A stretch of DNA of 64,000 bases from an uncultured Acidilobus sp. JCHS. Its GTDB lineage: Archaea; Thermoproteota; Thermoprotei_A; Sulfolobales; Acidilobaceae. The DNA is taken from positions 323,278-387,277 of the forward strand of contig AYMD01000002.1 of assembly GCA_000495735.1 (NCBI GenBank), in the 5' to 3' direction. The notes under the pieces were generated by a model. The model was not told the DNA's origin and made no database searches. It was given only the letters and a program-made list of their open reading frames with translations. This document shows, one piece after another, positions 57,287-64,000 of this stretch. The stretch's first letter is position 1; every line of letters starts with the position of its first letter. The translations under genes were made by a program, and so were the position numbers.

Positions 57287-59124
57287 CCCTGGGCCACGCC
57301 AAGCTTATTTAATATCAGTGCGTACTCTTTAAGTCCAAGCTTCCTCTTCAGCTCTGCTATCTCCTTTAGTGTCAGGACCTCATCATCTGATATGTAGCTC
57401 CTGAACTCGTTCAGAAGCTTAGTCGCGTGGTCAAAGGGCACGTCAGTATAGACTACCTCGCCCTCGTCGACATGCCTGCCTATCATTATCTTGCCCTCTA
57501 TCGAGACGGCAACCTTGGCTCCTGTCCTCGCTATGTCGAGGCTCTTGTCATTATCCCTTATCGCCAGTATCTTCCCTATCTCGCGACCCTTTGCCGTTAT
57601 AAGGGGGTATCCAGGCCTTATGACGCCGCCTAGGACCTCTACGCCTACTATAGCAGGGTCGCTTCTCCTGAATACATACCCTGGAATAATCATAAACTTG
57701 CCTGGCCTGACCAGCTGATTTAGCTTGGCCTCCAGCTCCTCCTCCTTAAGCTTCTGTCTCCACTCCAGGTACTGGTCCAGTAGATGATATATTATGTTGT
57801 CCTGGAATATCTTAACTCCAAGGGATGAAGCCTCGAGCTCGGCCTCCGGCAGAATCTTTACGTTGAAGGCCAGCACGGCTCCCAGGCTCTTGTCCTTCCT
57901 GTCACTGAAGGAGGCCTCAATTACGTCGCTCTTGCTTACATTGCCTACGTCTGCGAGCCTCACAGGCACTTCGTATTTCTTGAGGGCTTCTAGCATCGCC
58001 TCAAGGGTGCCCAGCGTGTCAGCCTTAACGACAACGCCTACCTGGTCCCTCCTAAAGATGAGCTCCTTCACTTCACCCTTTAAGGCCTCGGCCAGCTCCT
58101 TTGCCTCCTTTTCGTCCCTAGCAGCTACCAGGGAGGAGCCCGCTAAGGCTTCCTCAAGGCCTGCCGCGGCTATCCTGACGCCAGCGGCGGCGTGAACCTC
58201 GTCGACGTTTACGAACTTGACCCCCTTAGCCCTCATATCGCTCAGGGGGGCTGGCATCAGCAGCGACCTTACTACCGATATTATGGGTCCGCTCTTTCCA
58301 TTTAGGACTATGATGTCGCCGACCTTCAGCACCCCATCGTAAATTATCGCATCGACAACCGTTCCTAGGCCCGGTATCTCCTTAACCTCAAGCACGCTGC
58401 CCTTGGCTGGACCTTCCGCGTACTGAAGCCTCTTCCTGAGGTACTGTTGGGCCAACCCGGCTAGCACCGCCAGCAGGTCCGCTATGCCTTCCCCTGTCTT
58501 CGCCGAGACCGGCACCACGGCAACTGTCCGCGCAAAGTCCTTTATCCTAGTGAAGAGGTCAGCGCTGAAGCCCTGCTCTGAGAGGCTCAGCACTATTTTC
58601 CCATAAATGGCCTCCTCGAGGGCCCTCCTGGCCTGCTCGCCCTGCAACCTATAGGACTCTATGAACGGCGTGTCTGGGTGCGGCTCCCAGCCAGGGATCT
58701 TATCTATTTTGTTAGCGGCTACAAGGAATGGCACCTTCCTGGCCCTCAGCAGTTCAAGGCTTTCATAGGTCTGATTCTGAAAGCCCTTGGTGACGTCGAC
58801 TACAAGTATAGCGAAGTCTGCAACGCTTCCGCCGCGTCTCCTGAGGTTTGAGAAGAGCTCGTGGCCAGGCGTGTCTATGAAGAGGAGGCCAGGTATTGTA
58901 AGCTTTACTGGTATGATCCTCTTCAGAGGCTCGGCTATCTTCTCTATCACGTCAGCTGGCACTATGCTTGCGCCTATGTGCTGGGTTATTCCGCCGGCCT
59001 CCTTGGCGGCGACGGCCGTGCTGCGTATCTTATCGAGAAGCGACGTCTTGCCGTGGTCTACATGGCCTAGAACCACCACTATGGGCTGTCTCAGCCTCGG
59101 CTGGCTGGGCTTCTCAGTGGACAT
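57283..59124 (-). CDS. infB: translation initiation factor IF-2 / aIF5B
   Basis: GTPase for subunit joining in translation initiation, 613 residues, the archaeal/eukaryal short form without the bacterial N-terminal arm. Seen: [20 protein letters not shown] with G1 (about 14-33), [10 protein letters not shown] (G2), [18 protein letters not shown] (G3, about 76-93), [14 protein letters not shown] (G4, about 128), and domains II-IV with [20 protein letters not shown] near the C-terminus. Start ATG 59124. Convergent with ndk (4-bp overlap at 57283-57286). Confidence 0.95.
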   Translation of the reverse strand: MSTEKPSQPRLRQPIVVVLGHVDHGKTSLLDKIRSTAVAAKEAGGITQHIGASIVPADVIEKIAEPLKRIIPVKLTIPGLLFIDTPGHELFSNLRRRGGSVADFAILVVDVTKGFQNQTYESLELLRARKVPFLVAANKIDKIPGWEPHPDTPFIESYRLQGEQARRALEEAIYGKIVLSLSEQGFSADLFTRIKDFARTVAVVPVSAKTGEGIADLLAVLAGLAQQYLRKRLQYAEGPAKGSVLEVKEIPGLGTVVDAIIYDGVLKVGDIIVLNGKSGPIISVVRSLLMPAPLSDMRAKGVKFVNVDEVHAAAGVRIAAAGLEEALAGSSLVAARDEKEAKELAEALKGEVKELIFRRDQVGVVVKADTLGTLEAMLEALKKYEVPVRLADVGNVSKSDVIEASFSDRKDKSLGAVLAFNVKILPEAELEASSLGVKIFQDNIIYHLLDQYLEWRQKLKEEELEAKLNQLVRPGKFMIIPGYVFRRSDPAIVGVEVLGGVIRPGYPLITAKGREIGKILAIRDNDKSLDIARTGAKVAVSIEGKIMIGRHVDEGEVVYTDVPFDHATKLLNEFRSYISDDEVLTLKEIAELKRKLGLKEYALILNKLGVAQG

Positions 59125-59190
59125 TTCCCCTCCTAGGTCCTAAGCTGTGGCCGGCCGTTAAGAGCTACAAAGGGCCGAGAATAAGCTGCC

Positions 59191-59832
59191 TCAGGCCGTC
59201 TGCTGCGTAGGGGTCTTCGCCAGGCTCTGAAGGACATCCTGCGGCGGTACCAAGGTCTTTACCTTAGCTATTTCAACTTTCCTTATGGAGCAGAGCTTGC
59301 GGACACGGGCTGTCATCTCCTGGGCTAGGCTCCCCTCCTGGTCGCTGAAGACGGCAGCCCTTACAAACTCATCAAATGTCATCTGAGGAACCCTGCTCTC
59401 TAGGACCTCCCTCATTATCAGCCTTACAGCGTGCTTCTGGCTCGTCCTGCACCTGAACTGCGTCCACGTAACGGCGGTCACCCTTACAACTACGCCGTCC
59501 TTTGTAGTTACCTTCTGTATGAGCGCTATCTTGCTGCTCTTCCTCCTGGTTAGGCTCCTCAGGTAATCCCTCATCATCTCGACTCCCTTGACATATGTGA
59601 GGGCCGTATTTCCATCGACCTTATATATCTGGAACTTGAGCTTAGTGTTTACGTGAGTTAGATCGCCTGTTATGTCGTAAAGGGTTATCTCGACGGTCCT
59701 CTTCAGAAGCTGTTCAGGGTCAAGAGCAGGCACGCTAGCTATGCTGACGCGCCCGAAGACGTCAGGCGTCAGCACATCGTACCACTTCTTGAGTCTCCAG
59801 GCCTCTCTGACAGCGCCCTTCGGCTTGGGCAT
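59191..59832 (-). CDS. rps3ae: 30S ribosomal protein eS1 (S3Ae)
   Basis: Ribosomal protein of the small subunit, 213 residues from ATG 59832, chosen because GAGGA lies just upstream; the longer start at 59847 adds MLRGL. Seen: REAWRLKKWYDVLTPDVFGR (as WRLKKWYDVLTPDVFGRVS, about 10-28), TVEITLYDITGDLTHVNTKLKF (as LYDITGDLTHVNTKLKFQIY), RRKSSKIALIQKVTTKDG, and TQFRCRTSQKHAVRLIMRE, all highly conserved in the family. Divergent from uS15 with a 121-bp gap; its own promoter is expected near 59870. Confidence 0.95.
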   Translation of the reverse strand: MPKPKGAVREAWRLKKWYDVLTPDVFGRVSIASVPALDPEQLLKRTVEITLYDITGDLTHVNTKLKFQIYKVDGNTALTYVKGVEMMRDYLRSLTRRKSSKIALIQKVTTKDGVVVRVTAVTWTQFRCRTSQKHAVRLIMREVLESRVPQMTFDEFVRAAVFSDQEGSLAQEMTARVRKLCSIRKVEIAKVKTLVPPQDVLQSLAKTPTQQTA

Positions 59833-59953
59833 TAGTCCTCTTAGCACCCGTCCCTCAAGTCATTTAGATCACAATAAAAGTGTAACTATTGTGCTAGAGG
59901 GTTGAGGTTAGCTTTTAAACCCTCTTACGGCGGAGAGTCCTGGTGCCAAAGAG

Positions 59954-60412
59954 TTGCACAAGAAGAGTCGCAAGGGTCAGTCGCACTCGACAAGGCCAGC
60001 TCACCCTAGGCCTCCCTCCTGGCTTAACTTAACGCCTGAGGAGATAGAGACCATAATAGTTCAGCTGGCTCAGAAGGGCTATACCCCTAGCCAGATAGGC
60101 CTCATATTGAGGGACCAGTTCGGAGTCCCCCTGGTCAAGCCAATACTGGGCAAGAGCATAACAGAGGTCCTTGACGAGAAGGGGCTGGCGCCTAAGATAC
60201 CCGAGGACCTCTTTAACCTGATAAAGAGGGCCGTGAACCTGAGGAGACACCTGCAGGAGCACCCCAAGGATACAAGCAGCCAGAGAGGCCTGGTCTTGGC
60301 AGAGTCCAAGATCAGGAGGTTAGTGAAGTACTACAAGAGCGTTGGCAAGCTGCCCCCAGACTGGGAGTACGACCCAGAGAGGGCAAAGCTACTCGTGGCC
60401 GGCGCAGGCTAA
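59954..60412 (+). CDS. rps15: 30S ribosomal protein uS15
   Basis: Primary 16S rRNA-binding protein, 152 residues in its archaeal/eukaryal long form. Seen: [20 protein letters not shown] (about 14-33), [61 protein letters not shown] (as [20 protein letters not shown]), and [16 protein letters not shown]. Start TTG 59954 gives the family's LHKKSRKG N-terminus. In archaea rps15 commonly precedes a recJ-like gene, as it does here. Confidence 0.95.
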   Translation: MHKKSRKGQSHSTRPAHPRPPSWLNLTPEEIETIIVQLAQKGYTPSQIGLILRDQFGVPLVKPILGKSITEVLDEKGLAPKIPEDLFNLIKRAVNLRRHLQEHPKDTSSQRGLVLAESKIRRLVKYYKSVGKLPPDWEYDPERAKLLVAGAG

Positions 60413-60465
60413 CTGCTTGCGCGCCCTAATTAGCTCCCTTTGCTAGTGTTCCCCGGAGGCACGCC

Positions 60466-61749
60466 TTGCTGAGCGTGAAGCTGGAGCCAGGCCAGAACCT
60501 TGATAGGAGCTTGGCTGCTGCCTCATCTGCCCTGAAGTCCTTTACGAAGAGAGCTGAGGAGGCAGGGTTTTCAAGGGTTGTGAGCTACCCTAGTCCTGAG
60601 GCACTGGTAGCGGCAACCCTTGTATTTTCATACCTTAACAGGCTTGGCCTCACGGCCTCTGTGTCAATATCTCCGCGTCCTCCGATTAGGGTCGACGACC
60701 CGACAATCTTACTGGGCTTCAATTCATTAAATTATAATAATGAAAATGATAAGGATGTTCTCCTGGCCCTCGGAGGCTCTATAGCTGAGCCTCCACCCTT
60801 GAACGCAACCTATGTGAGCGTTGACGGAAGCCTAGGAGCCTCTACGGCTATGATTATCAGGGCCACGGGCGAGGGCGCCTTGAGCCCCGAGTACAAGGTA
60901 CTTGCCCTAGCCTCCTCTTATGCCAGCAAATATGTTGACAAAATGGGCAAGTTCTCAGGACTCGATAAAATATATGCTGACACCCTGGTTGACGACGAGG
61001 CTGTATCCCTTTACATGGTCACCTACGTCAAGTCTTACAGGCCTCACGTGCTTGGTCTCTGCGACTCGCTTTGTATAACCCTGGATCCGCTTTTCCGGTC
61101 GCTGATAGGCCCGAGGCAGAGCTGTGTCAAGGTTATCGAGGCCAGCGGCCTATCAAAGCTAGCTGAAAAGAAGGCCTCAGAGGCAAGCGAGGACGAGGTC
61201 AGCGCTATCGCCAAGGCAGTTCTTATGGCCATAAGGGACAAGCTTAGGAGGCAGTACGAAGTAGTCGACTTCGTAGGCGGCATCTACGTGGCGTCAGAGA
61301 AGCTCATCATAACTGATCCTAGGGAGGCCCTAGGCCTTCTCGAGCTGTCACTCGACCTAGGGGGTTTAGGCCTAGCTGCCGCGCTAGTCCTGTCTTATGA
61401 GGAGGAGTACCCTCAGGCAGTGGCCAGCCTGCCCCTAGTGGCTGAGAGGCTCTCAGGCCTCCTGGAGGATTCTAAGCTGATGGACAGGGGCACGTTCTCA
61501 GGGGTTAAGGTTTACAGCGTCAAGTCCGACTTCGCGCCACCCCTTTACCTCCTGTGGCGGGCCCTGAAGCTTGTCGGAGCAATTCAGGGCGAGCAGCTGT
61601 TGCTGACTTACGAAGACGATAGGGGGCTTAGGGCTTCAATGCTTCAGGCCAGCGAGGCCTTAGGCGCCTCTGGGCTTCTCAGGCTTGTCTCGCAGGAGGA
61701 CGTGGAGTACGAGGGACCCTTTATATGGATCCCCAAGAAGAGTGCGTGA
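60466..61749 (+). CDS. RecJ/Cdc45-like DHH-family relative with degenerate catalytic motifs
   Basis: 427 residues, between uS15 and Pcc1 where archaeal recJ-like genes usually lie. The motif I equivalent is SYPSPEALVAATLVFSYL (about 47-64), where active enzymes have DxDG; the DHH position reads YVSVDGSLGAST (about 125-136), so catalytic Asp/His are gone. The C-terminal part (REALGLLELSLDLGGLGLAA) is DNA-binding-domain-like. It fits the crenarchaeal RecJdbh proteins, inactive nuclease relatives that join GINS and MCM like eukaryotic Cdc45. Homology is by pattern and gene order. Start TTG 60466; the last 25 bp overlap pcc1. Confidence 0.72.
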   Translation: MLSVKLEPGQNLDRSLAAASSALKSFTKRAEEAGFSRVVSYPSPEALVAATLVFSYLNRLGLTASVSISPRPPIRVDDPTILLGFNSLNYNNENDKDVLLALGGSIAEPPPLNATYVSVDGSLGASTAMIIRATGEGALSPEYKVLALASSYASKYVDKMGKFSGLDKIYADTLVDDEAVSLYMVTYVKSYRPHVLGLCDSLCITLDPLFRSLIGPRQSCVKVIEASGLSKLAEKKASEASEDEVSAIAKAVLMAIRDKLRRQYEVVDFVGGIYVASEKLIITDPREALGLLELSLDLGGLGLAAALVLSYEEEYPQAVASLPLVAERLSGLLEDSKLMDRGTFSGVKVYSVKSDFAPPLYLLWRALKLVGAIQGEQLLLTYEDDRGLRASMLQASEALGASGLLRLVSQEDVEYEGPFIWIPKKSA

Positions 61750-62009
61750 TAGAGGTAAGGGTAGAGGTAGGCGATCCTGCGACTGCCTTCTCTGTAGTTA
61801 GCTCGCTAAACGTTGACAACAAGCTTACGCCCAAGGGCGTTACGGCAACCTGCCAGCAAGAGAGGGGCTTGGTTATCTGTGAGGTCAGGGTCAAGGAATG
61901 TGACGACCCGAGGAGAGTCCTAACGGCCAGGAACACCATTGATGACCTGCTGATTAACTTAAGGGCGTCCCTGGCCTCAATTAGGGCCTTAAAGGGTTCT
62001 GAGGGCTAG
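61725..62009 (+). CDS. pcc1: KEOPS complex subunit Pcc1
   Basis: Small dimerising subunit of KEOPS, the complex that makes the universal t6A37 tRNA modification. 94 residues, typical length. Seen: VIEVRVEVGDPATAFSVVSS, VDNKLTPKGVTATCQQERG, LVICEVRVKECDDPRRVLTA, RNTIDDLLINLRASLASIRA: the beta-beta-alpha fold with the family's NTIDDLL helix. Start ATG 61725, inside the end of the RecJ/Cdc45-like gene, so coupled. Kae1 and Bud32 genes are not in this window. Confidence 0.84.
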   Translation: MDPQEECVIEVRVEVGDPATAFSVVSSLNVDNKLTPKGVTATCQQERGLVICEVRVKECDDPRRVLTARNTIDDLLINLRASLASIRALKGSEG

Positions 62010-62055
62010 TGGTAACCTTATAATCAGCTGAGGGTGAGCGTAACAGGGTCTTGCA

Positions 62056-63336
62056 TTGAAGCTAATCTACGTAGTCTTGGACGGCGCGGCCGATGGGTCT
62101 AATCCCGTTAAGAGCTCTCTGGCAACGGCCTTCAAGCCCAACATAGACCTGTTAGCCACGACAGCCCATTGCGGCCTAGTTTACACCGTCTCTCAGGGGG
62201 TAGCGCCTGAAAGCGACGAGGCGGTCATAAGCATACTGGGCTACGATCCAGAGAAGTACTATACGGGCAGAGGTCCTCTCGAGGCGTTGGGGGCCGGGGT
62301 CGACTTTAAGGAGGGACAGGTAGCGCTTCGCGCTAACTTTGCAACCGTGGACCCAAAGACTTACCGCATACTAGATAGAAGGGCTGGCAGAGGCGTCACG
62401 AAGTCTGAGGCCCTGGAGCTGGCCAGGGCCGTTGACGGTATGAAGCTCGATAATGGGCTTGGGGAGGCTAGGTTCATACCGACAGTAGGCCATAGGGGCG
62501 TCCTCGTGCTCTCGCACAGGGACGTCAAGCTGAGCGCCAACATAACTAACACAGACCCCGCCTATGAGAGGGTAGGCCTCATCAGTAAGGCGAGGGCTTC
62601 CTTTGAGCCATACGTACAGCTGAGCAAGCCCCTTGACGAAAGGGACCCTGGTGCCGTCAAGGCGGCCCAGCTCTTAAACGAGTTCACGCGCAAGGCCATT
62701 GATGTGCTGAGCTCCCATCCGGTTAACCAGCAGAGGACCTCTAAGGGGCTATTGCCAGCAAACGCCATCTTGGCCCGCGACGCTGGGGATAGGTTGCCAG
62801 CGGCTCCGCCAATAACTTCTCTCTTTAGCCTCAGGTTCGCCAGCGTCACCGAGATGCCGGTAGAGCGGGGCATAGCAAAGGCGCTGGGCCTCACAGACCT
62901 TCACTATGAAGTGGAGGGTAAGACGAAGGAGCAGATATTGGTCGAGGAGGCTGACCTAGTCGCCGATAACCTTGACAAGTTCGACGCCTTCTACGTTCAC
63001 CTCAAGGGTCCTGACGAGCCAGGCCATGATGGAAACTTTGAGGCTAAGGTAGCGGCGATAGAGCTCATCGACAGGCACTTCTTCTCGAGGCTCCTCTCAA
63101 GGGTGAGCAGGGACGAGGTGTTATTCATAGTCACGTCAGATCACGCAACCCCGTGGACCTTAAAGAGCCACAGCGACGACCCTGTGCCCATAATGCTCTC
63201 AAACCCTCAGCTGGGCAAAGGGCCTGGAAAGTTCGACGAAAGGAGCTGCTCAGGAGGCAGGTTAGGGCTCCTAAGGAAAGGCGTTGAGATATTGCCGCTT
63301 GCCATAAGGTACCTCAGGGAGTTAAGCTCATCATAA
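62056..63336 (+). CDS. apgM: cofactor-independent phosphoglycerate mutase, archaeal type
   Basis: Interconverts 3- and 2-phosphoglycerate in glycolysis/gluconeogenesis without 2,3-BPG. 426 residues; alkaline phosphatase-superfamily fold. Seen: YVVLDGAADGSNPV (metal, about 4-17), catalytic Ser in GVAPESDEAVISILGYDPEK (about 49-68), YTGRGPLEALGAGV, HLKGPDEPGHDGNF (about 315, metal), and LFIVTSDHATPWTLKSHSDDPV (as TSDHATPWTLKSHSDDPV, about 358-375). Start TTG 62056. Downstream of pcc1 by 46 bp. Confidence 0.94.
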   Translation: MKLIYVVLDGAADGSNPVKSSLATAFKPNIDLLATTAHCGLVYTVSQGVAPESDEAVISILGYDPEKYYTGRGPLEALGAGVDFKEGQVALRANFATVDPKTYRILDRRAGRGVTKSEALELARAVDGMKLDNGLGEARFIPTVGHRGVLVLSHRDVKLSANITNTDPAYERVGLISKARASFEPYVQLSKPLDERDPGAVKAAQLLNEFTRKAIDVLSSHPVNQQRTSKGLLPANAILARDAGDRLPAAPPITSLFSLRFASVTEMPVERGIAKALGLTDLHYEVEGKTKEQILVEEADLVADNLDKFDAFYVHLKGPDEPGHDGNFEAKVAAIELIDRHFFSRLLSRVSRDEVLFIVTSDHATPWTLKSHSDDPVPIMLSNPQLGKGPGKFDERSCSGGRLGLLRKGVEILPLAIRYLRELSSS

Positions 63337-63383
63337 GCTTAAAAACTTACTGATGAAGGCTGGTTAAGGCTAAGGGGGAGAAG

Positions 63384-64000
63384 ATGCCAAGAAGAGAGGA
63401 GAGGCCGCCGTTAAGGATAGTGATCTCAGACCCCACGGGCGGCAAGCTGCAGCTCAAGGTTAAGGTCAAAGGAGTTGACGACGAGAGCCTCGAGTACAAG
63501 GACACCATGAAGAAGACGAAGGAGCAGGAGCGTTACGAGCTGCCCCTTGCCAAGCTTTCACCGGCGTTGGTCGAAAAGCTCTCGTTAGGTCCCGTGGGCG
63601 TCGTAACTTTATCGGTCAGGATGGAAGGGTCCAAGGTCAACGTGCCGCTTAAGGTCATACCTGACCAGTCAGTGCCAGAAGGGGAGCTGTGGGTTCACAG
63701 CAAGCTGCTGGCCGAGATCTCAGGAGGTCAGGAGGTCGAGGGCGTGATCTATAAGACGAAGGCCTGGCAGATAGCGGTACCCGATGAAATAGCTATCAGG
63801 CTGGCAGGCCTTGAGATAGGTGACGAGTTTGACGGGACGATAATTGGGATGCCTGGGGTCACGTTAAGGATCACCGGTGGGACTGACGCTTCAGGCTTCC
63901 CGATGCACCCCGGCGTCCCTGGCTCCACCAGGAGGAAGGTCCTGCTGAGCGGACCGCCAGGCTTCCACCCTACCAGGGACGGTGAGAGGAGGAAGAAGAC
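63384..64000 (+). CDS. rps6e: 30S ribosomal protein eS6 (3' end outside window)
   Basis: Small-subunit ribosomal protein in its long, Sulfolobus-type crenarchaeal form. ATG 63384 follows GGGGGAG. 205 residues are visible and the frame is open at the edge, so about 10-20 residues are missing. N-terminal extension: LRIVISDPTGGKLQLKVKVK (10-29) and VPEGELWVHSKLLAEISGG (near 112). The conserved core is near 150-205: IGDEFDGTIIGMPGVTLRIT, then GGTDASGFPMHPGVPGSTRR, then KVLLSGPPGFHPTRDGERR. It lies 47 bp after apgM. Confidence 0.94.
   Translation, partial: MPRREERPPLRIVISDPTGGKLQLKVKVKGVDDESLEYKDTMKKTKEQERYELPLAKLSPALVEKLSLGPVGVVTLSVRMEGSKVNVPLKVIPDQSVPEGELWVHSKLLAEISGGQEVEGVIYKTKAWQIAVPDEIAIRLAGLEIGDEFDGTIIGMPGVTLRITGGTDASGFPMHPGVPGSTRRKVLLSGPPGFHPTRDGERRKK

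Overview
The window is gene-dense archaeal chromosome, almost certainly from a crenarchaeote (Thermoproteota). The evidence is a Cren7 chromatin protein gene, RNA polymerase subunit Rpo7, an Elf1-type factor, Sec61-beta, geranylgeranylglyceryl-phosphate synthase, TiaS, eS6/eS28/eS1 ribosomal proteins, TATA boxes about 26 bp upstream of GTG/TTG/ATG starts (leaderless transcripts), and a tRNA with a non-canonical intron. Gene content and moderately high GC recall Acidilobus-like organisms, but the genus is only a guess. No insertion sequence, prophage or CRISPR array was seen.

Layout. 1-11.2 kb: lipid and acyl-CoA metabolism. It holds a hydroxyacyl-CoA dehydrogenase/enoyl-CoA hydratase fusion cut by the left edge, Cren7, an intron-bearing tRNA-Lys, a mevalonate operon (HMG-CoA synthase, thiolase-fold protein, DUF35 protein, HMG-CoA reductase), an acyl-CoA dehydrogenase and an iron alcohol dehydrogenase. 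11.1-18.7 kb: tRNA-Gly, Elf1, GGGP synthase, MazG, Sec61-beta, a SWIM protein, RpiA, a TatD-like hydrolase, a MoxR ATPase/VWA pair, and an RtcA gene with a frameshift. 18.7-21.8 kb: four-subunit pyruvate:ferredoxin oxidoreductase. 21.86-22.18 kb: a gap with four ORB-like repeats around an AT-rich core, a probable replication origin. 22.2-36.2 kb: TiaS, two MFS transporters, tRNA(CAT), a flavin disulfide oxidoreductase, cytidine deaminase, an Hrq1/MrfA-like helicase, a geranylgeranyl-reductase-like flavoprotein, PRPP synthetase, a GfcR-like regulator, a probable structured RNA, and Rpo7.

36.2-48.1 kb: XPB helicase, SucCD, a GH13 enzyme with a short alpha-glucan phosphorylase, and a propionate/methylmalonyl-CoA module (mutase large and B12-binding subunits, MeaB, and a divergent BtuF-like protein with no signal peptide). 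48.5-64 kb: information processing (eS28, a Pop5-like RNase P protein with an N-terminal membrane helix, YchF, NDK, aIF5B/IF2, eS1, uS15, a degenerate RecJ/Cdc45-like protein, Pcc1, eS6) mixed with crenarchaeal hypotheticals, a PMT-like membrane glycosyltransferase, a sugar nucleotidyltransferase and archaeal phosphoglycerate mutase.

Most striking points: (1) the origin-like intergenic region; (2) the thiolase-fold protein of the mevalonate operon has Glu where the family has its nucleophilic Cys; (3) a 16-bp perfect palindrome just upstream of that operon's TATA box; (4) a GC-rich, hairpin-rich gap upstream of rpo7; (5) the membrane-anchored Pop5; (6) six convergent gene pairs interlocked by exactly 4 bp at their stop codons.
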